Assembly: GCF_002902945.1 (NCBI RefSeq)
Contig: NZ_CP026102.1
Coordinates: 2,826,531 to 2,890,530, forward strand
Source: Paraburkholderia caribensis
GTDB lineage: Bacteria > Pseudomonadota > Gammaproteobacteria > Burkholderiales > Burkholderiaceae
Reading direction: 5' to 3'
DNA: 64,000 nucleotides
Part shown: one piece after another, positions 27,124 to 34,419 of the stretch
Numbering within the stretch: the first letter of the stretch is position 1
Layout: each line of letters starts with the position of its first letter
Notes under the pieces: model-generated
What the model was told of the DNA's origin: nothing
Database searches by the model: none
Seen by the model: only the letters and a program-made list of their open reading frames with translations
Made by a program: the position numbers and the translations under genes

Positions 27124-28518
27124 ATGGCGACATGGAAACCCGATCCGACCTTTTATCCGTCCGCGCGCATGGCAAGCAGCGCGCCGAAGGAAACCGTCGC
27201 GTATGTGGCGAGCTTCGATCCGTCGCGCGAAAGGCCCGACGAGCTTGCCGTCGTCGATGTCGATCCTGGCTCGGCGGAATATGGGCGCATCGTCGGCCGC
27301 GTGGCGATGCCCAATACGGGCGACGAGTTGCATCACTTCGGCTGGAACGCGTGCAGCTCGTGTCTATGTCCGAACGCGCCGCATCCGCATACGGAGCGCC
27401 GCTATCTCGTCGTGCCGGGGCTGCGCTCGTCGCGTATCCATATTCTCGATACGAAGCCCGACAAGCGGCAGCCGCAGATCGTACGCGTGCTCGAACCCGC
27501 GGAAGTCGCGGACAAGGCGGGCTATACGCGCCCGCACACCGTGCACTGCGGGCCGGCGGGCATCTACGTGGTGTCGCTGGCGAATGCGCAGGGCGAAGCG
27601 CCCGGCGGCATCTTCCTGATGGACCATGAAACGTTCGACATTCGCGGCCAGTGGGAAATCGATCGCGGCCCGCAGCAACTCGCGTATGACGGCTGGTGGC
27701 ATCTCGGCTACGACACCGTCGTGACGAGCGAATGGGGCCTGCCCGCGACCTTCGAGAACGGCCTTGTGCCGGAAGTGCTGCTCGGCGGGCAGTACGGGCA
27801 TCGGCTGCACTTCTGGGACATGAACACGCGCAAGCACAAACAGGTCGTCGACTTCGGCGCGGAGAACCAGCTGGTATTCGAACTACGCCCCGCGCACGAT
27901 CCAACCAAAGCCTACGGCTTCGTGAATTCGGTGATCAGCCTCAAGGACCTGTCGGCGTCGATCTGGACGTGGTATCGCGACGGCGATCAGTGGGCCGCGC
28001 GCAAGGTGATCGAGATTCCCGCCGAGCCCGCCGACGCCTCATTGCTGCCGCCCATGCTCAAAGGCTTCGGCGCCGTGCCGCCGCTCGTCACGGATATCGC
28101 GCTGTCGCTCGACGACCGCTTCCTGTACGTGTCGTGCTGGGGCACGGGCGACCTCAGACAATACGACGTCTCCGATCCGATGAAGCCGGAACTGACGGGC
28201 ACGGTGCGCATCGGCGGCATTGTCGCGCGTGCGACGCATCCGGCGGCAGGCGAGCGGCCGCTGAACGGCGGCCCGCAGATGGTCGAAGTAAGCCGCGACG
28301 GCAGCCGCGTGTACTTCACGAACTCGCTGTACGGCGCGATCGACGAACAGTTCTACCCGGACGGCCTCAATGGCTGGATGGTCAAGCTCGACGCGGGGAA
28401 GACGGGCGGCCTCACCGTGGCGAAGGACTTCTTCGTCGACTGGCCGAAGTCGCATCGGCCGCATCAGATCCGGCTGGAAGGCGGCGACGCGTCGTCGGAT
28501 TCGTATTGCTATCCGTGA
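27124..28518 (+). CDS. Selenium-binding protein 56 family, probable methanethiol oxidase
   Basis: A 464-residue protein covering the whole SBP56 family. Landmarks are HHFGWNACSSCLC near residue 75, RPHTVHCGP, and DFFVDWPKSHRPHQIRLEGGD at the C terminus. Bacterial members characterised in the literature are copper-dependent methanethiol oxidases (MtoX) that turn methanethiol into formaldehyde, sulfide and peroxide. No signal peptide is visible here, whereas periplasmic MtoX carries one, so substrate and location are uncertain. A membrane protein gene follows by 7 bases. Confidence 0.82.
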   Translation: MATWKPDPTFYPSARMASSAPKETVAYVASFDPSRERPDELAVVDVDPGSAEYGRIVGRVAMPNTGDELHHFGWNACSSCLCPNAPHPHTERRYLVVPGLRSSRIHILDTKPDKRQPQIVRVLEPAEVADKAGYTRPHTVHCGPAGIYVVSLANAQGEAPGGIFLMDHETFDIRGQWEIDRGPQQLAYDGWWHLGYDTVVTSEWGLPATFENGLVPEVLLGGQYGHRLHFWDMNTRKHKQVVDFGAENQLVFELRPAHDPTKAYGFVNSVISLKDLSASIWTWYRDGDQWAARKVIEIPAEPADASLLPPMLKGFGAVPPLVTDIALSLDDRFLYVSCWGTGDLRQYDVSDPMKPELTGTVRIGGIVARATHPAAGERPLNGGPQMVEVSRDGSRVYFTNSLYGAIDEQFYPDGLNGWMVKLDAGKTGGLTVAKDFFVDWPKSHRPHQIRLEGGDASSDSYCYP

Positions 28519-28525
28519 GCGCGCA

Positions 28526-29137
28526 ATGAACGGCGTGTGGGCGACGGTGATCGGCAGCGGCATTTTTCATGGCGTGAACCCGGCGATGGGCTGGCTGTTC
28601 GCGGCCGCGCTCGGGCTTCAGCATGGCAGCCGCAAAGCCTTGCTGATGGCGCTGCCGCCGCTCGCGCTCGGGCATGCCGTCTCCGTGATGTTGGTGACGA
28701 CGTCGGCCGTCGCGCTCGGGCTCTTCACGCACACCGTGCATCTGCGCATCGTCATGGGCATTCTGCTGATTGCCTGGGCCGCGTATCACCATTTCTACGG
28801 CCACAAGCAACGCGTGCGCGTCGGCATGACAGCGGGCTTCGTGGGGCTCGCGCTGTGGTCGACAGCGATGGCGACGATGCACGGCGCGGGCCTGATGCTG
28901 CTGCCGGCGCTGCTGCCGCTGTGCGGCGCGGGGATGCCTGTCGGCAGCTCGCTCGAATCGGTCGGTCAGGTGACGGCCGTCCATACCGTCGTCACGCTCG
29001 TGACGGCCAGCGCTATCGCGCTCGCCGCCTATCAGTATCTGGGGCTCGGCATGCTGCGCCGGGGCTGGATCAATTTCGACTGGCTTTGGTGTGGCGCGCT
29101 GAGCGTCACGGGCGTGCTGCTGATCGTCACCGGCTAG
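28526..29137 (+). CDS. Polytopic membrane protein linked to the SBP56 gene
   Basis: 203 residues with about six hydrophobic helices and several conserved-looking histidines (GIFHGVNPAMGW, YHHFYGHK, ATMHGAGLMLLP). The ATG at 28526 is 7 bases after the SBP56 stop codon, so the two are almost certainly co-transcribed. The intramembrane histidines could bind metal, which would fit copper supply to an SBP56 enzyme, but this is inference. No named family recognised. Confidence 0.7.
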   Translation: MNGVWATVIGSGIFHGVNPAMGWLFAAALGLQHGSRKALLMALPPLALGHAVSVMLVTTSAVALGLFTHTVHLRIVMGILLIAWAAYHHFYGHKQRVRVGMTAGFVGLALWSTAMATMHGAGLMLLPALLPLCGAGMPVGSSLESVGQVTAVHTVVTLVTASAIALAAYQYLGLGMLRRGWINFDWLWCGALSVTGVLLIVTG

Positions 29138-29160
29138 CCGCGCGCAGTGCTCGACCCAGG

Positions 29161-29243
29161 TCCCGAATAACCTCACCTTTCGCTACAGTGCCGTGCGGGT
29201 TACGAGGCAACTCACCGTTGCTCGGCTCCCGAATAGCCTCACC
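29161..29243 (-). repeat. Dispersed iterons 2 and 3 (pair)
   Basis: TCCCGAATAACCTCACC at 29161-29177 and TCCCGAATAGCCTCACC at 29227-29243 are 66 bp apart, start to start. A weaker copy ending in CTCACC lies between them at 29200-29216. They occupy the gap after the membrane protein gene. Confidence 0.8.
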
Positions 29244-29381
29244 GCAAGCGCAATCGTGAGCCATCGACGACCAGCAAGCTCACCATGACGAAGACGACGC
29301 AATGACGACCGCCCGTCCGTTCCTGCTGTTCCAGGCGTGGCAACTGAACCTGCCGCGACCCGCGAACCCATCCTTCATATC

Positions 29382-29410
29382 AATTCCGTTATAGGGCGCA
29401 TAACGGAATT
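29382..29410. promoter_or_regulatory. Perfect inverted repeat upstream of the BMP gene
   Basis: Arms AATTCCGTTAT (29382-29392) and ATAACGGAATT (29400-29410) are separated by 7 bases. It lies 67 bp upstream of the BMP-binding protein start. Its AT-rich perfect arms suit a repressor operator better than a terminator, since no T tract follows. Confidence 0.6.
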
Positions 29411-29477
29411 CAATTTCGACCTCGATATTGGCTTACGACCATCTCCGCTGATTCCCTTCCCCGTCTCCGGAGATTTC

Positions 29478-30590
29478 ATGAAAACAACAATGGCCCGCGC
29501 AGTCATGCGTTCGCTGCGCGTCCCGGCCGCGCTGCTCGCCACACTCGGCGTCGCCGCTGCCCTCAGCACATCTGCCACGGCTGCCGAGCCGCTGGGCGTC
29601 GCCTTCGTCTACCTCGGCAATCCCGGCGACGCCGGCTGGACCTACGCGCACGAGCAAGGCGTGAAGGCGATCGAAACGAAGTTCGGCGACAAGATCAAGG
29701 TGACGCGCGTCGAGAACGTGCCCGAATCGGCGGATTCTGAGCGTGTGTTCCGCGACCTCGCGAACAAGGGGAACAAGATCATCGTCGGCTCGAGCTTCGG
29801 CTTCCAGGACTTCGAACTGAAGACCGCGAAGGATTACCCCGACATCGTCTTCGAGCACGCGACCGGTTACAAGAAGGCCGCGAACTTCGCCACCTACGAC
29901 GTGCGCACCTATCAGAGCGCCTATCTCGCGGGGCTGGTCGGCGGCTATACGACGAAGACCAACACGCTCGGGTTCGTCGCGTCGGTGCCCGTGCCGGAAG
30001 TGGTGCGCAACATCAACGCATTCACGATGGGCGCGCGCTCGGTCAATCCGAATGCAAAGGTGAAGGTGGTGTGGATCAACACCTGGTTCGACCCGGGCAA
30101 GGAAAAGCAGGCCGCCGAAACGCTGATCGGCCAGGGCGCCGACGTGCTGATCCAGAACACCGATTCGACGGCCACGATGCAGACGGCCGAGCAGAAGAAG
30201 GTGCATGCGTTCGGTTGGGACTCGGACATGAAGCAGTTCGGCCCGAATGCGCAACTGGGCGCGTGCGTCAGTTACTGGGGCGTCTACTATTCGCATCTGA
30301 TAGAACAGGTACAGTCGGGCAAGTGGACCAATGCGCCGACGTGGTGGGGCCTCAAGGAAAAAGCGATCGACCTGGCGAGCATCAACACGCAAGCCGTGTC
30401 GCCCGTCGCGCAGAAAGCGCTGGCGCAAAAGCGCGACGACATCATCGCAGGCAAGTTCGACCCGTTCTCCGGGCCGATCAAGGATCAGGGCGGTGCGATC
30501 AAGGTGGCAGCGGGCAAGTCGCTGTCGGATGCGGAACTGTTGCGGCTGAACTGGTTCGTGCAGGGCGTCGACGGATCGTTGCCGAAGTAA
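29478..30590 (+). CDS. BMP-family (PnrA-like) ABC substrate-binding protein
   Basis: 370 residues from the ATG at 29478, chosen because it opens the signal peptide (MKTTMARAVMRSLRV to ATAAEP). The family signature is GVAFVYLGNPGDAGWTYAHEQG and, later, QNTDSTATMQ and GWDSDMKQFGPNAQLG. BMP/PnrA proteins bind purine nucleosides or related bases for an ABC importer. Permease and ATPase genes are not adjacent. The next gene is a nucleobase/nucleoside deaminase, which supports a purine salvage role. Confidence 0.88.
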   Translation: MKTTMARAVMRSLRVPAALLATLGVAAALSTSATAAEPLGVAFVYLGNPGDAGWTYAHEQGVKAIETKFGDKIKVTRVENVPESADSERVFRDLANKGNKIIVGSSFGFQDFELKTAKDYPDIVFEHATGYKKAANFATYDVRTYQSAYLAGLVGGYTTKTNTLGFVASVPVPEVVRNINAFTMGARSVNPNAKVKVVWINTWFDPGKEKQAAETLIGQGADVLIQNTDSTATMQTAEQKKVHAFGWDSDMKQFGPNAQLGACVSYWGVYYSHLIEQVQSGKWTNAPTWWGLKEKAIDLASINTQAVSPVAQKALAQKRDDIIAGKFDPFSGPIKDQGGAIKVAAGKSLSDAELLRLNWFVQGVDGSLPK

Positions 30591-30623
30591 CGCTCGCATA
30601 ACCACCCACGGAGGAGACACCGT

Positions 30624-31166
30624 TTGAGCCTGCGCCATCCCTCGAAACAGAACGCGTCGGACTTCCCCGAGCAGGGGCTTGCGCCGACGCGCGAACAGAT
30701 CGTGCGTCATCTGCGTCATGCGAGCGTCGTGGCAGAACGCGCGACGCTGATGGGCCATCATCCGTTCGGCGCGATTCTCGTCGGCCCGGATCAGGAGACC
30801 GTGCTGATCGAACAAGGCAACGTCGATACCGTCAATCATGCAGAATCGGTGCTGGCACGCATTGCGGCGCTCAACTTCACGCCGCAGTATCTGTGGAGTT
30901 GTACGCTCTATACGACCGTCGAACCGTGCTGCATGTGTGCGGGCACCGCGTACTGGGCGAACATCGGGCGCGTGGTGTTCGGGATGACGGAAGAACGCCT
31001 GCTGCAAGCCACGGGTAATCATGCTGAAAACCCCACGATGAGCGTGTCGTCGCAATACGTCTTCGATCATTGTCAAAAGCGCGTCGATCTGATCGGGCCT
31101 GTCGCCGAAGTAGAAGAAGAAATCATGCAGGTGCAGCATGCTTTTTGGGCTTCGCGTTCTGGCTAA
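30624..31166 (+). CDS. Zinc-dependent nucleoside/nucleobase deaminase
   Basis: 180 residues. The zinc site is clear: H72 and the proton-shuttling E74 in NHAES, and C102 and C105 in PCCMC, as in cytosine, guanine and tRNA adenosine deaminases. The start is TTG at 30624, supported by a GGAGGAG ribosome site 7 bases upstream and by no competing ATG. Downstream of the BMP-binding protein by 33 bases, so import followed by deamination of a purine or pyrimidine is likely. Confidence 0.85.
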   Translation: MSLRHPSKQNASDFPEQGLAPTREQIVRHLRHASVVAERATLMGHHPFGAILVGPDQETVLIEQGNVDTVNHAESVLARIAALNFTPQYLWSCTLYTTVEPCCMCAGTAYWANIGRVVFGMTEERLLQATGNHAENPTMSVSSQYVFDHCQKRVDLIGPVAEVEEEIMQVQHAFWASRSG

Positions 31167-31346
31167 AGCGCCGCGCAACATTGCTAAAGCGCAAAGGTTT
31201 GGTGATCCATCCTTTGCCTCGTCCCATGCATGTGCTCGATGTGCGCATGTTCTTGCCGACAGTGACGATTCGTTGATTTTTCTCAGTGTCGAAGTGCACC
31301 GTTCGGTGCCTATACTCGGCTCCATCGCTGGCCACTATCCACGATC

Positions 31347-31706
31347 ATGGACGCCCGGGTCTTACTCATTTCGCTTTGCATCGTCACACTGACGTGTAAC
31401 GCCATTGCGCAAGCCGCCGTAAAACCACTTGCGACCGGCTCTCCCGGCAATACGTATCGCAGCCCGCTCCAGCAGAACTTCGACAGGTCCATGGCCACAC
31501 CGCTCAAAGACGACTCGGACTTCGAAAGGCGCTGTAGAGAGATCATCCACAACTATATCGAGTCTTTCCGTCCACCAGAGCAAGATCGGGCAAACGCCGT
31601 CGTCCCGAAGTTAGGCGGCTACAGCGGCGAACCGGAAACCACCTTGCAAGGCTACTTCCGACGTCAGGAGGCAGAACAAGCCTATCGCGCTTCAAGGTGC
31701 GACTAA
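31347..31706 (+). CDS. Small exported protein, unknown
   Basis: 119 residues with a signal peptide (MDARVLLISLCIVTLTCNAIAQA). The mature part contains two cysteines (RRCREI and the terminal SRCD) that could form one disulfide bond. I do not recognise a family. It stands alone between the deaminase and the cytochrome gene; coding character is plausible but support is only moderate. Confidence 0.5.
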   Translation: MDARVLLISLCIVTLTCNAIAQAAVKPLATGSPGNTYRSPLQQNFDRSMATPLKDDSDFERRCREIIHNYIESFRPPEQDRANAVVPKLGGYSGEPETTLQGYFRRQEAEQAYRASRCD

Positions 31707-31871
31707 TCAGCAGAATTGTTAAACGATTGCTCGCACCACCGCAACGATCTGTTCTCCCGCGCATAGCTATTCATAGGCATATTCGCCCACTACCATTCGC
31801 GTTCAATCGGAGGCGGCGTCATTGCGTCGCACTCCACAGTGAACAGAACACGCGAAGGTACTCGATTGCCT

Positions 31872-32441
31872 ATGACGTCCCACGCTTCTTCTCAGAGCCC
31901 AGGCCAGAGTCTGCGCTACAGCCGCACGGCCATTGCGCTGCACTGGCTGATCGCGCTGCTGATGATCTGCGGCTTCTATCTCGGCTGGATCATGACGGAC
32001 ATTCCGGGCTTCACGCCGACCAAGCTCAAATACGTGTCGTGGCACAAGTGGATCGGCGTCACCGTGTTCGCGCTGGCCGCGCTGCGCGTCGTGTGGCGCG
32101 CAACGCATGCAGCGCCGCCGATGCCCGCTGCGATGCCCGGCTGGCAAAAGGCCGCCGCGCACGCTACTCACGCGCTGCTCTACGTGCTGATGCTTGCCAT
32201 TCCCGTTACCGGCTACTTCTTCAGCTCGGCGGCGGGCGTGCAGGTCGTGTATCTCGGCGTGTTGCCGCTGCCCACTTTCATCGGACCCGATCAGGCGCTG
32301 AAGGCGATTCTGCGCACCACGCATATCGCGTTGAACTACACGCTGCTCGTGCTGTTTGCCATGCACGTGCTCGCGGCGCTCAAGCATCAGTTCGTCGAAC
32401 GCGACGGACTGCTTGCCCGCATGATTCCCTTCCTCAAATGA
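31872..32441 (+). CDS. Cytochrome b561 family protein
   Basis: About 189 residues from the ATG at 31872 (an earlier in-frame ATG at 31839 adds 11 residues). Four membrane helices carry the haem-ligand histidines of the prokaryotic b561 family: IALHWLIALLM, SWHKWIGV, HATHALLYVLM and MHVLAALKH. These dihaem proteins pass electrons between quinol and periplasmic acceptors. It is followed at once by two YceI genes, a frequent association in proteobacteria. Confidence 0.9.
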   Translation: MTSHASSQSPGQSLRYSRTAIALHWLIALLMICGFYLGWIMTDIPGFTPTKLKYVSWHKWIGVTVFALAALRVVWRATHAAPPMPAAMPGWQKAAAHATHALLYVLMLAIPVTGYFFSSAAGVQVVYLGVLPLPTFIGPDQALKAILRTTHIALNYTLLVLFAMHVLAALKHQFVERDGLLARMIPFLK

Positions 32442-32489
32442 GCGCGCTTTTCATGGCGCTTTCATGTTGACCTTACGCTGGATCATCGA

Positions 32490-33059
32490 ATGAACATGAA
32501 GAACAACTCTTATCGCCGCGTGCTGGCGGGCGCCGCCGCCGTTCTGTTCGCCGTCGCGTTGCCAGCCCTCGCGCAAGTCGATGCGGGCAAGAGCACGGTC
32601 GTCGCGACCTCGAAGCAGATGAACGTGCCTGTCGACGGCACGTTCAGGAAGTTCAACGCGCAACTGACGTTCGATCCCGCGAAGCCAACGGCAGGCAGCG
32701 CGAACCTGTCGATCGACACCGACAGCTACGACCTCGGCGACCCCGAATACAACAAGCAGGTGCGTGGCAAGGAATGGTTCGACAGCGCGACGTTCCCGAA
32801 AGCGACTTTCGTTTCGACAGCGATCGCGCCCGCGGGCGGCAATCAGTACAAGGTCACGGGCAAGCTGACCATCAAGGGCAAATCGCAGACTGTCACCGTG
32901 CCCGTTTCCATCACGCAGCAAGGCGCGACGCAGACGTTCGACGGCTCGCTGCCCATTAAACGCACGCAGTACGACATCGGCTCGGGCGAATGGAAGGATA
33001 CGTCGGTGGTCGCCGACGACGTCGTCATCAAGTTCCACATCGTCGCCGCAAAGCATTGA
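32490..33059 (+). CDS. YceI-family periplasmic protein (first copy)
   Basis: 189 residues, signal peptide ending ALPALA, then the YceI lipocalin-like barrel that binds a long isoprenoid such as polyprenyl quinone. Motifs: DGTFRKFNAQLTFDP, SATFPKATFVS and a C-terminal KFHIVAAKH. It follows the b561 gene by 48 bases and precedes a second, diverged YceI gene by 36, forming a three-gene unit. Confidence 0.88.
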   Translation: MNMKNNSYRRVLAGAAAVLFAVALPALAQVDAGKSTVVATSKQMNVPVDGTFRKFNAQLTFDPAKPTAGSANLSIDTDSYDLGDPEYNKQVRGKEWFDSATFPKATFVSTAIAPAGGNQYKVTGKLTIKGKSQTVTVPVSITQQGATQTFDGSLPIKRTQYDIGSGEWKDTSVVADDVVIKFHIVAAKH

Positions 33060-33095
33060 GCGCGCGGGGCACACTCATCAACTCAGGAGAATAAC

Positions 33096-33674
33096 GTGAA
33101 GAAACAACTGTTGATCGCAGCGGGCGCGCTGATCGCGGGCATGTCGTTCAATGCAATGGCCGCCGATACGTACCAGCTCGATCCGAACCACACGTACCCG
33201 AGCTTCGAAGCCGATCACTTCGGCGGCATCTCGGTATGGCGCGGCAAGTTCAAGAAGTCGAGCGGCACGGTGACGCTCGATCGCGCGGCGAAGACGGGCA
33301 CGGTCGACGTGACGATCGACACGGCGTCGATCGACACGGGCAACGACAAGCTCGACAAGCATCTGCAAACGCCCGAGTTCTTCGACGCAGCGAAGTACCC
33401 GACGGCGACCTACAAGGGCACGCAGATCCGCTTCGACGGCGACACGCCCGTCGAGGTCATCGGCACACTGACGCTGCATGGCGTGACGAAGCCGCTGAAC
33501 CTGAAGATCGAATCGTTCAAGTGCTTCATCAACCCGATGCTCAAGCGCGAAGTGTGCGGCACGGAATCGACGGCGACGTTCGACCGCGCGGACTTCGGCA
33601 TCGACTGGGGCAAGTCGTACGGCTTCAACACGAAGACGGTGCTGCATATCCAGGCAGAAGGCGTCAAGCAGTAA
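33096..33674 (+). CDS. YceI-family periplasmic protein (second copy)
   Basis: 192 residues, signal peptide MKKQLLIAAGALIAGMSFNAMAAD. Canonical YceI start YQLDPNHTYPSFEADHFGG, then FDAAKYPTATYKGTQI and GVTKPLNLKIESFKC. It contains a cysteine pair (KCFINPMLKREVC). An AGGAGAATAAC ribosome site precedes the ATG, and a strong terminator ends the operon. Confidence 0.92.
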   Translation: MKKQLLIAAGALIAGMSFNAMAADTYQLDPNHTYPSFEADHFGGISVWRGKFKKSSGTVTLDRAAKTGTVDVTIDTASIDTGNDKLDKHLQTPEFFDAAKYPTATYKGTQIRFDGDTPVEVIGTLTLHGVTKPLNLKIESFKCFINPMLKREVCGTESTATFDRADFGIDWGKSYGFNTKTVLHIQAEGVKQ

Positions 33675-33698
33675 GCGCTTCGCGCCGACCGCTACGCG

Positions 33699-33721
33699 AG
33701 CCGCCTTCGGGCGGCTTTTTT
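33699..33721 (+). terminator. Rho-independent terminator of the b561-YceI operon
   Basis: Six-bp GCCGCC stem (33700-33705 with 33710-33715), stable TTCG loop and six T residues. Confidence 0.92.
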
Positions 33722-33779
33722 CATGCTTCGGCCTTAACTTGGCCTTAATTTCGCCTTTACCTGGCCCAACGCGAACCAC

Positions 33780-33796
33780 TCCCGAAAACACTCACC
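33780..33796 (-). repeat. Dispersed iteron 4
   Basis: TCCCGAAAACACTCACC, an exact match to the origin iteron consensus in reverse orientation. It directly abuts a gene remnant. Confidence 0.82.
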
Positions 33797-33970
33797 TATT
33801 GCCGGGTCGAGCCTCCATATCGCGACGGCGTTGCGCTGATCGGCGACGATGCGGCGGCATCCGATCCGTCGTTCGGCTGCGAACTCGCGTTGACGCTGCG
33901 CGACGTGCGCGTGCTGCGCGACTGTCTGCTGTCCAACGACGACTGGCGCGCCGCCGCTTCTTCGCGGAAG
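33797..33970 (+). pseudogene. Remnant of a FAD-dependent monooxygenase
   Basis: One frame (codons from 33815) reads RVEPPYRDGVALIGDDAAAS, then DPSFGCELALTLRDVRVLRD and CLLSNDDW. This is the GD motif and following helix of a flavin monooxygenase. There is no start, no N-terminal FAD domain, and the frame runs on into the opposite-strand MazG-like gene. The fragment begins right at a dispersed iteron. It is a decayed leftover of about 58 codons. Confidence 0.7.
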
Positions 33971-33991
33971 ACGTCGCCACGGTACAAACCG

Positions 33992-34387
33992 CTAATCGCC
34001 GCCGTGCTCCGCGCCGTGCTCCGCGTCGTATTCCGAATACTTGCGCGAATCGCCGCGCACCTTGTGCGCCGGATATTTCGCGCGATTCAATTCGATCTTC
34101 TCCAGCACCGCCGCATACAGATCGACGTCGAGCCGGTCGGCGAGCATCACGAGATATGTCAGTACGTCGGCCATTTCGTGACGGATTGCGGTGAGCCTGT
34201 CGTCGGCGAGTTCGCTTTTCTCGCCCGACTGCAGCCACTGAAACGGCTCCAGCAATTCGCTCGCTTCGACGCTCAATGCCGTCGCGAGATTCTTCGGCGA
34301 ATGAAAGCGCGACCAGTCACGCTCATCGACGAACTGCCTCAACAGATCGCGCACCGCCAGCAGATCGCTGCTGCGTTCCTTCTCCAT
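33992..34387 (-). CDS. MazG-like nucleotide pyrophosphohydrolase
   Basis: 131 residues, all-alpha NTP pyrophosphatase of the dCTPase/RS21-C6 kind: NLATALSVEASELLEPFQW supplies the first acidic pair, and HEMADVLTYLVMLAD the ExxD pair that bind magnesium. Such enzymes hydrolyse non-canonical or excess dNTPs to the monophosphate. The tail EHGAEHGGD is unusual low-complexity sequence. It follows the penicillin acylase gene by 32 bases on the same strand. Confidence 0.85.
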   Translation of the reverse strand: MEKERSSDLLAVRDLLRQFVDERDWSRFHSPKNLATALSVEASELLEPFQWLQSGEKSELADDRLTAIRHEMADVLTYLVMLADRLDVDLYAAVLEKIELNRAKYPAHKVRGDSRKYSEYDAEHGAEHGGD

Positions 34388-34419
34388 ACGGACACTCCAG
34401 TCAAACCTTCAATACAGAA

